Positions 12,975 to 17,346 of a stretch of DNA of 17,346 bases are shown piece by piece. The position numbers and the translations under genes are program-made. Origin of the DNA: Phycisphaerales bacterium UBA7812 (GTDB lineage: Bacteria > Planctomycetota > Phycisphaerae > Phycisphaerales > UBA1924); assembly GCA_002480345.1 (NCBI GenBank), contig DLBY01000065.1, positions 18,360 to 35,705 of the forward strand, read 5' to 3'. Position 1 is the first letter of the stretch; every line of letters starts with the position of its first letter. Below the pieces are notes generated by a model that did no database searches, was not told the origin of the DNA, and saw only the letters and a list, made by a program, of their open reading frames with translations.

Positions 12975-13310
12975 TCAGCCGGCCGCGGCGGGAGCGGCCT
13001 TGCGGCGGGTTGCCTTCCGGCGGGTGGCCTTCTTCTTGGTGGCTTTCTTCTTGGTTGCCTTCTTCTTGGCAGCCTTCTTGGTGGCCTTCTTCTTGGTCGC
13101 CTTCTTCTTGGCGGTCTTCTTCTTGGCCTTCTTCTTGGTCGCCTTCTTCTTGGCGGCCTTCTTGCGGGTGGCCTTCTTCTTGGCGGCCTTCTTGGTGGCC
13201 TTCTTCTTGGTCGCCTTCTTCTTGGCGGCCTTCTTGGTCGCGCGTTTCTTGGTTGCCTTCTTCTTGGCGGCCTTCTTGGTCGCCTTCTTCTTCGCAGCCT
13301 TCTTGGCCAT
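12975..13310 (-). CDS. Histone H1-like lysine-rich nucleoid protein
   Basis: This 111-residue protein is composed almost wholly of Lys, Ala and Thr with a few Arg. It consists of degenerate KKAAKKKATKKKATKK-type pentad/hexad repeats throughout, then TRRKATRRKAAPAAAG at the C-terminus. The composition is that of the C-terminal tail of histone H1 and of bacterial HctB/AlgP-like proteins, which bind DNA non-specifically and compact it. No globular domain is present, so it is a pure DNA-binding tail and probably disordered when free. GAGGAG lies about nine bases before the ATG at 13310, a strong ribosome site consistent with abundant expression. It has its own terminator, and a long divergent spacer separates it from the M16 gene. 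Confidence 0.88.
   Translation of the reverse strand: MAKKAAKKKATKKAAKKKATKKRATKKAAKKKATKKKATKKAAKKKATRKKAAKKKATKKKAKKKTAKKKATKKKATKKAAKKKATKKKATKKKATRRKATRRKAAPAAAG
13020..13308. repeat. Degenerate tandem repeats encoding the Lys/Ala/Thr array
   Basis: The plus strand shows repeated units such as ttcttcttggtggcc and ttcttcttggcggcc of 15-18 bases. Lysine is almost always AAG. Repeat number is probably variable between strains because such arrays recombine easily. Confidence 0.8.
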
Positions 13311-13661
13311 TGCTGTACTCCTCGGTGTTCCTCAGGCGAGTGAACCGACGGGGTGCCGCGCGTTACCCACACGCGCGGGCCCCACTGTTTGGCTCTATCG
13401 GAGCCGAACGGTGCGTCGCTTGAGCAAACAACGCGCTCAGAGCGATGCGCCTGATCGAAACATACCGACTTTCGCGCAATCTGCAACCGATGGCGCGCGT
13501 GCATCTCGTTGTGTGCGCGCGTGATTCGTGTTGTCTGCGCGATCGCGTGCGATGTCGTTGCGTGTTTCGTCGCGCGCGTCTCTGCGTTTGCGCGCGCGAC
13601 GCGCGGTGCGCCGCGGCGTTGTGCGCAGAGCGGTCGATACCGACGAGTTCTTGCGCAATCG

Positions 13662-13691
13662 ACGCATGATCGGTGCATATCAACGCATGAT
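13662..13691. promoter_or_regulatory. Three GCAT motifs at helical spacing, possible operator
   Basis: ACGCATGAT (13662-13670) recurs exactly at 13683-13691, 21 bases later, with a related GGTGCATAT (13672-13680) between them. The GCAT cores are 11 and 10 bases apart, so all face the same side of the helix. They lie 20 bases upstream of the -35 candidate of the M16 gene. Confidence 0.4.
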
Positions 13692-13710
13692 TGCTCTTTG
13701 CGCGTTGGCG

Positions 13711-13740
13711 TGAACATCGCGCGCCGCGCGCGAATACACT
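13711..13740 (+). promoter_or_regulatory. Putative promoter of the M16 gene
   Basis: TGAACA (13711-13716) and TACACT (13735-13740) are separated by 18 bases. This predicts a start near 13747 and a leader of about 25 bases. Each hexamer matches four of six consensus positions. Confidence 0.4.
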
Positions 13741-13771
13741 CCGCGCGGACACCTTTCACACGGATCAACAC

Positions 13772-15013
13772 ATGCCCGAGATCATCACGACGACACTCGA
13801 CAACGGCGCGACACTTGTTGTTGAAAAAAATTTGACCGTGCGCTCGCTCGCGGCGCGTTTTCTTGTTCCCGTCGGCGATGCGCACGATCCGGATGCGCTC
13901 GAAGGACGCGCCACGATGTGGTCCGAACTGCTGCTGCGCGGCGCGGGAGAGCTGGATTCACGCACGCAGGCGGATGCGTTCGACCTGCTCGGCGCGACGC
14001 GCTCGGCGGAGAACACGCGTTTCTACACGCGCGTGTCCTCCACGATGCTCTCGGATCGGTTCGAGAGCGTGGCGCCGCTGCTCGCGGACACGATTCTGCG
14101 GCCTCGGTTTGACGAATCGTCGATCGGGCCCGCTCGCGAGTTGTGCCTGCAGGGGCTCGCGTCGCTCGCGGACGATCCGCAGGAGCGCGCGGTGCTGGCG
14201 GCGCGGGCTCGGCACTATCCATCGCCTCTGAATCGGAGCGGGATGGGCACGGAGGCGGGCCTTGTGGCGCTCACACGCGATGGGCTCGCGTCGGATTGGC
14301 GCGCGCTTGCGCAGCCTGAGGGTGCGATCATCGCGCTGGCGGGCAACATCGACGCGGGTCTGGCGGCGGATGTGCTGAATCGCTTGCTGACGGGCTGGTC
14401 CGGTGAGCGCGCGGCGTACGAGACGGGCGCTGACGCGCCGCGCGGGTATGGGCACGAGGAGGACGACTCGTCGCAGGTGCAGATCGTGGTGGTGCACGAT
14501 GCGCCGCGGGAGCCCGATGACGAGGTGATCCTGGAGCGGATCCTCGTGGGCGTGCTGAGCGGCGGGATGTCGAGCAGGCTTTTCACGGAGGTGCGCGAGA
14601 AGCGCGGGCTGTGCTACGCGGTGAACGCGTCGTACGCGCCGAGCAAGGAGACGGGGACGGTGACGGCGTATGTCGGGACGACCCCCGAGCGGGCGCAGGA
14701 GTCGCTGGATGTGCTGGTCGCGGAGCTCGAGCGGATCAACGGCGCGGCGCCGATCACGGAAGAGGAGTTCCGTCGCGCGGTGAACGGGATCAAGAGCCGG
14801 ATCGTGTTCAGCGGCGAATCGACCGCGGCTCGGGCGGGCGCGCTGGCGGCGGACATCCACAACCGCGGGCGGGCCCGTTCGCTGGACGAGATCGCGGCGC
14901 GCGTGGACGCGGTGACGCTGGATCAGTTGAACGCGTACGCGGCGGGTCGGTCGCTGGGGACGCTGACGATCCAGACGCTGGGGCCCTCGGCGCTGACGCC
15001 CCCGTCGTCGTGA
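13772..15013 (+). CDS. M16-family (pitrilysin-like) protein lacking the zinc motif
   Basis: This 413-residue protein has the two-half fold of M16B peptidase subunits: MPEIITTTLDNGATLVVEKN at the start, an N-terminal half to about 220, and a C-terminal half with GVLSGGMSSRLFTEVREKRG and the paired Arg275 and Tyr282 that bind substrate. The zinc site HxxEH should lie in EGRATMWSELLLRG (residues 44-57). It is Thr48, Ser51 and Glu52 instead, so all three key residues are lost. Heterodimeric M16 enzymes have one zinc subunit and one subunit with only the R/Y pair; this looks like the latter. No catalytic partner is in the window. There is no signal peptide and the Shine-Dalgarno is poor. The ATG at 13772 begins the conserved sequence; an upstream extension to 13691 does not look coding. 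Confidence 0.85.
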   Translation: MPEIITTTLDNGATLVVEKNLTVRSLAARFLVPVGDAHDPDALEGRATMWSELLLRGAGELDSRTQADAFDLLGATRSAENTRFYTRVSSTMLSDRFESVAPLLADTILRPRFDESSIGPARELCLQGLASLADDPQERAVLAARARHYPSPLNRSGMGTEAGLVALTRDGLASDWRALAQPEGAIIALAGNIDAGLAADVLNRLLTGWSGERAAYETGADAPRGYGHEEDDSSQVQIVVVHDAPREPDDEVILERILVGVLSGGMSSRLFTEVREKRGLCYAVNASYAPSKETGTVTAYVGTTPERAQESLDVLVAELERINGAAPITEEEFRRAVNGIKSRIVFSGESTAARAGALAADIHNRGRARSLDEIAARVDAVTLDQLNAYAAGRSLGTLTIQTLGPSALTPPSS

Positions 15014-15056
15014 ATCGGCGAGGCCCGCGCGGGGTTCGGGCGGGGGTGGGTGCTCC

Positions 15057-15062
15057 TAGACT
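15057..15062 (+). promoter_or_regulatory. Putative -10 (TAGACT) of the permease gene, leaderless type
   Basis: TAGACT ends six bases before the ATG at 15069. There is no Shine-Dalgarno. TTCGGG at 15035-15040 (16-base spacer) is a possible weak -35. Confidence 0.45.
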
Positions 15063-15068
15063 GGGCCC

Positions 15069-16796
15069 ATGAAGTCCGGCAAGTGGATTCAGCAATCGCT
15101 CGTGCTCGCGTCGATCCTGCTGCTCGCGCTGCTGCTCGTGTACCCGATCCTGCTGACGGTGCGGGGCGGGTTTGCGGCGGACCCCGCGACGGGGCATGGG
15201 TGGACGCTGGACCACCTGGTGCTCGTGTTCGAGGACCCGACGACGGTGTCGGGGCTCGTGAACGCGCTGACGATCGCGATCGGCACGACGCTGCTTTGTG
15301 TGGTCATCTCGCTGCCCCTCGCGATCCTGAGCGCGGGGCACTCGTTCCCGTTCAAGAAGGTTTTCGAGGCGGCGGTGCTGGTGCCGCTCATTCTGCCGCC
15401 CTTTGTCGGCGCCATCGGGGTGCGGGCGATCCTCGGGCGCGAGGGCGCGTTCAACGCGATGTTCGGGACGGACTTCGACCCGATCGGGACGGCCCGGTTC
15501 TGGGGCGTCATCCTCGTCGAGGCGCTTCACCTCTACCCGATCATCTATCTCAACGCGACGGCGGCGCTGGCGAATCTCGACCCGGCGATGAGCGAGGCGG
15601 CGGAGAACCTGGGCTCGGGCCCCTTGCGGCGGTTCACGCGGATCACGCTCCCGCTGATCCGTCCGGGTTTGTTCGCGGGCGGGACGATCGTGTTCATCTG
15701 GTCGTTCACCGAACTCGGCACCCCGCTGATGTTCGATTACAACGAGGTCACGCCTGTCCAGATCTTTAACGGGCTCAAGGAGGTCGAGGGGTCGGCGCGG
15801 CCGTACGCGCTGACGGTGGTGCTGCTGGCGGTTTCGATCGTGCTGTACGGGCTCGGGAAGTGGAGCTTCGGGCGCAAGGGGCACTCGATGCAGACGCGTG
15901 CGAGCCGCTCGGGTGGGTTGAAGCCTCTGGAGGGCGCGAAGGGCTGGCTGGGGACGCTGGCGTTCGCGCTGGTGACGCTGATCGCGGTGGTGCCGCACCT
16001 GGGTGTGGTGATCGTGAGCCTCGCGGAGCCCACGAGCTGGTACGGGGGCGTGCTCCCGGGTGGGTGGACGGGCGATCACTATGCGCAGGCGCTGGGCTCT
16101 CCCGAGGCGTTCGGCTCGATCACCAACTCGCTGGGGCTCTCGTTCGCGGCGATGCTGCTGGACATCGGGATCGGCGTGCTGATCGGGTACCTGATCGTGC
16201 GGACGACCGCGTGGGGGCGCAACCTGCTGGATGCGTTCTGCATGCTCCCGCTGGCGGTTCCGGGGCTGGTGCTCGCGTTCGGGTATGTCGCGGTGACGCT
16301 GCGGTGGCCCTTCGGCGATGGGGGCCCGCTCGACGGGACGGTCTTCGACCTCGCGGTGCTGGGGCAGAACCCCAACCCGTTCCCGCTGCTGATCATCGCG
16401 TACGCGGTGCGGCGGCTGCCCTACATCGTGCGTTCGAGTGTCGCGGGGCTGGAGCAGACCTCGGGCGAGCTCGAGGAAGCGGCGATCAACCTGGGGGCGA
16501 GCCGGGTGCGGGCGATCCGGAGCGTGATCCTGCCCTTGATCACGGCGAACCTTGTCGCGGGCGGGCTGCTGGTGTTCTCGTTCAGCATGCTGGAGGTATC
16601 CGACAGCCTGATCCTGGCGCAGCGTGCGGTGCACTTCCCGATCACCAAGAAGATCTACGAGTACACGCTCCGGCTCGGGGACGGGCCCTACATCGCCAGC
16701 GCGATGGGCGTGTGGGGCATGGGCCTGCTGACGGTGACGCTGCTGACGGCTTCGAGCCTGCTGGGCAAGAAGATGGGCGCGATCTTCCGGGTGTGA
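15069..16796 (+). CDS. Fused two-domain ABC transporter permease, iron(III)/thiamine type
   Basis: This 575-residue integral membrane protein consists of two BPD-type permease domains in one chain, with about 12 predicted helices. Each half carries an EAA loop that contacts the ATPase: MSEAAENLGSGPLRRF (from residue 174) with TLPLIRPG, and ELEEAAINLGASRVRA (about 467-482) with ILPLI. The first helix lies at residues 10-31 (LVLASILLLALLLVYPILL), and a cytoplasmic linker sits near 270-295. Fused permeases of this size occur in ferric iron (FbpB/SfuB-like), thiamine (ThiP-like) and related importers, which need a periplasmic binding protein and an ATPase. Neither is in the window, so the substrate cannot be assigned; I lean to iron(III). 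pdxA follows after 35 bases with its own -10-like element. Confidence 0.88.
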   Translation: MKSGKWIQQSLVLASILLLALLLVYPILLTVRGGFAADPATGHGWTLDHLVLVFEDPTTVSGLVNALTIAIGTTLLCVVISLPLAILSAGHSFPFKKVFEAAVLVPLILPPFVGAIGVRAILGREGAFNAMFGTDFDPIGTARFWGVILVEALHLYPIIYLNATAALANLDPAMSEAAENLGSGPLRRFTRITLPLIRPGLFAGGTIVFIWSFTELGTPLMFDYNEVTPVQIFNGLKEVEGSARPYALTVVLLAVSIVLYGLGKWSFGRKGHSMQTRASRSGGLKPLEGAKGWLGTLAFALVTLIAVVPHLGVVIVSLAEPTSWYGGVLPGGWTGDHYAQALGSPEAFGSITNSLGLSFAAMLLDIGIGVLIGYLIVRTTAWGRNLLDAFCMLPLAVPGLVLAFGYVAVTLRWPFGDGGPLDGTVFDLAVLGQNPNPFPLLIIAYAVRRLPYIVRSSVAGLEQTSGELEEAAINLGASRVRAIRSVILPLITANLVAGGLLVFSFSMLEVSDSLILAQRAVHFPITKKIYEYTLRLGDGPYIASAMGVWGMGLLTVTLLTASSLLGKKMGAIFRV

Positions 16797-16819
16797 GCGG
16801 CGCGGGTCGGGGGCTCCCC

Positions 16820-16825
16820 TAAACT
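16820..16825 (+). promoter_or_regulatory. Putative -10 (TAAACT) of pdxA, leaderless type
   Basis: TAAACT ends six bases before the ATG at 16832, the same spacing as for the permease gene. There is no Shine-Dalgarno and no clear -35. Confidence 0.45.
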
Positions 16826-16831
16826 CTTGCG

Positions 16832-17346
16832 ATGACGGACCGAGACGACACGATCGAGGCGACGGGCGGGGGTGCGCCCACGCTGGCGGTGACGATGGGC
16901 GACCCGGGAGGGATCGGCCCCGAGATCGTGGTGCAGTCTCTGCTCGCGACGACGACGAACGCGCGGTTCATCGTGCACGGGTCGGGGTCGGCGATGCACG
17001 CGGCGGCGGAGGTTCTGGGGGTCGAGCCCTTCTGGTGGTCGATCGAGCGGGGCTCGGACCTGCTGGGCTCTGATCTCCTGGGCTCGGCGCTGGGGCACCG
17101 CGTGCTGCTGATCGATTCGGACGCGGAGGTGCGCGCGGCGCGGGGCATCGGGGCGGGGGACGCGATCCGCTTTGAGCGCGGGGTGCACAAGCTCAACGGC
17201 GCGCTGAGCTACCGGTGGGTGTGCGACGCGATCGACGCGGCGCGGCTGGAGGCGGGGACGCCCGGGCGGGTCGACGGGATCGTCACGGCGCCGATCAGCA
17301 AGAGCGCGTGGCACGCGGCGGGGCACGCGCGCTTCCCGGGGCACAC
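16832..17346 (+). CDS. pdxA: 4-hydroxythreonine-4-phosphate dehydrogenase, 5' part (cut by window end)
   Basis: The frame from the ATG at 16832 is open to the window edge (171 residues of about 330). PdxA oxidises 4-phosphohydroxy-L-threonine with NAD; the product decarboxylates and feeds pyridoxal 5'-phosphate synthesis with PdxJ. Family motifs are LAVTMGDPGGIGPEIVVQSL (MGDPGGIGPE at residues 22-31) near the N-terminus, and DGIVTAPISKSAW followed by FPGHT at the window end, where His170 corresponds to a metal-binding histidine. The spacing between these blocks is normal for the family. It lies 35 bases after the ABC permease stop. Because of the TAAACT element just before the ATG it may be transcribed separately as a leaderless mRNA. 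A PdxA-like paralogue (PdxA2/DtnK-associated) cannot be fully excluded from half the protein. Confidence 0.92.
   Translation, partial: MTDRDDTIEATGGGAPTLAVTMGDPGGIGPEIVVQSLLATTTNARFIVHGSGSAMHAAAEVLGVEPFWWSIERGSDLLGSDLLGSALGHRVLLIDSDAEVRAARGIGAGDAIRFERGVHKLNGALSYRWVCDAIDAARLEAGTPGRVDGIVTAPISKSAWHAAGHARFPGH

Larger units (their letters stand above)
13311..13771. promoter_or_regulatory. Long divergent spacer rich in alternating CG/TG tracts
   Basis: These 461 bases lie between the divergent histone-like and M16 genes and have no convincing coding frame. They contain alternating pyrimidine-purine runs (13493-13504, 13510-13523, 13589-13598), a hairpin ggctc/gagcc (13391-13405), three phased GCAT motifs (13662-13691) and a plus-strand promoter candidate (13711-13740). 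Confidence 0.5.

Noticed and set aside
13020..13308. Short tandem repeats as CRISPR or minisatellite non-coding DNA
   Set aside because: They are in frame and encode a lysine/alanine/threonine array with a start, stop, ribosome site and terminator.
14808..16634. 608-residue minus-strand frame opposite the ABC permease
   Set aside because: It is His/Arg/Gln/Asp-rich, typical of the complement of a hydrophobic membrane-protein gene.
15069..16796. Naming the permease thiP or fbpB
   Set aside because: Fused two-domain permeases of several substrates share this layout, and no binding protein or ATPase is present to decide.

Overview
The window is a high-GC bacterial chromosome segment. It most resembles a planctomycete of the class Phycisphaerae. 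Supporting this are a short secreted protein ending in a VPAPG-type PEP-CTERM anchor, a histone-H1-like lysine repeat protein, a very large secreted PQQ-repeat protein, a DUF5658-like membrane protein, and several conserved-looking proteins with no recognisable function. No rRNA, tRNA, CRISPR array, plasmid or prophage module was seen. The taxonomic call is inference from gene style, not from a marker gene.

Left part (1-3,330): the 3' end of a methylmalonyl-/isobutyryl-CoA mutase large subunit without a cobalamin domain, then a small two-helix membrane protein of different base composition. Next is a REP/RAYT module: two REPINs (inverted pairs of imperfect hairpins) on one side and a single REP on the other enclose a minus-strand REP-associated tyrosine transposase gene. 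To its right lie a non-coding C-rich stretch with a REP-like repeat of a different family, and a small helix-turn-helix-like gene whose reading frame has no stop where the coding signal ends. It runs into the terminator of the convergent PEP-CTERM gene.

Middle (3,330-9,440, all minus strand): the PEP-CTERM protein with its own Rho-independent terminator, a 236-residue protein of unknown function, and a 1,425-residue exported protein with two PQQ-like beta-propeller regions joined by a helical segment. Right of this gene and divergent from it are a DUF5658-like membrane protein and a LEA2/WHy-type lipoprotein on the plus strand. The lipoprotein gene converges on a two-gene minus-strand operon: a possible FMN-split-barrel-type protein, then a YtcJ-like amidohydrolase, joined by an ATGA overlap.

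Right part (12,650-17,346): a histone-like lysine-rich protein gene (minus strand) and a divergent M16-family protein that has lost the zinc-binding motif are separated by an unusual 460-bp CpG-alternating spacer. A fused two-domain iron(III)/thiamine-type ABC permease follows, then the 5' two-thirds or so of pdxA, cut by the window end.

Two signals cut across the features. Several genes have a TAnnCT-like -10 hexamer six to eight bases before the start codon and no Shine-Dalgarno, which suggests leaderless mRNAs. The plus strand also changes from C-rich (left of about 3.3 kb) to G-rich (right of about 5.1 kb) independently of gene direction.
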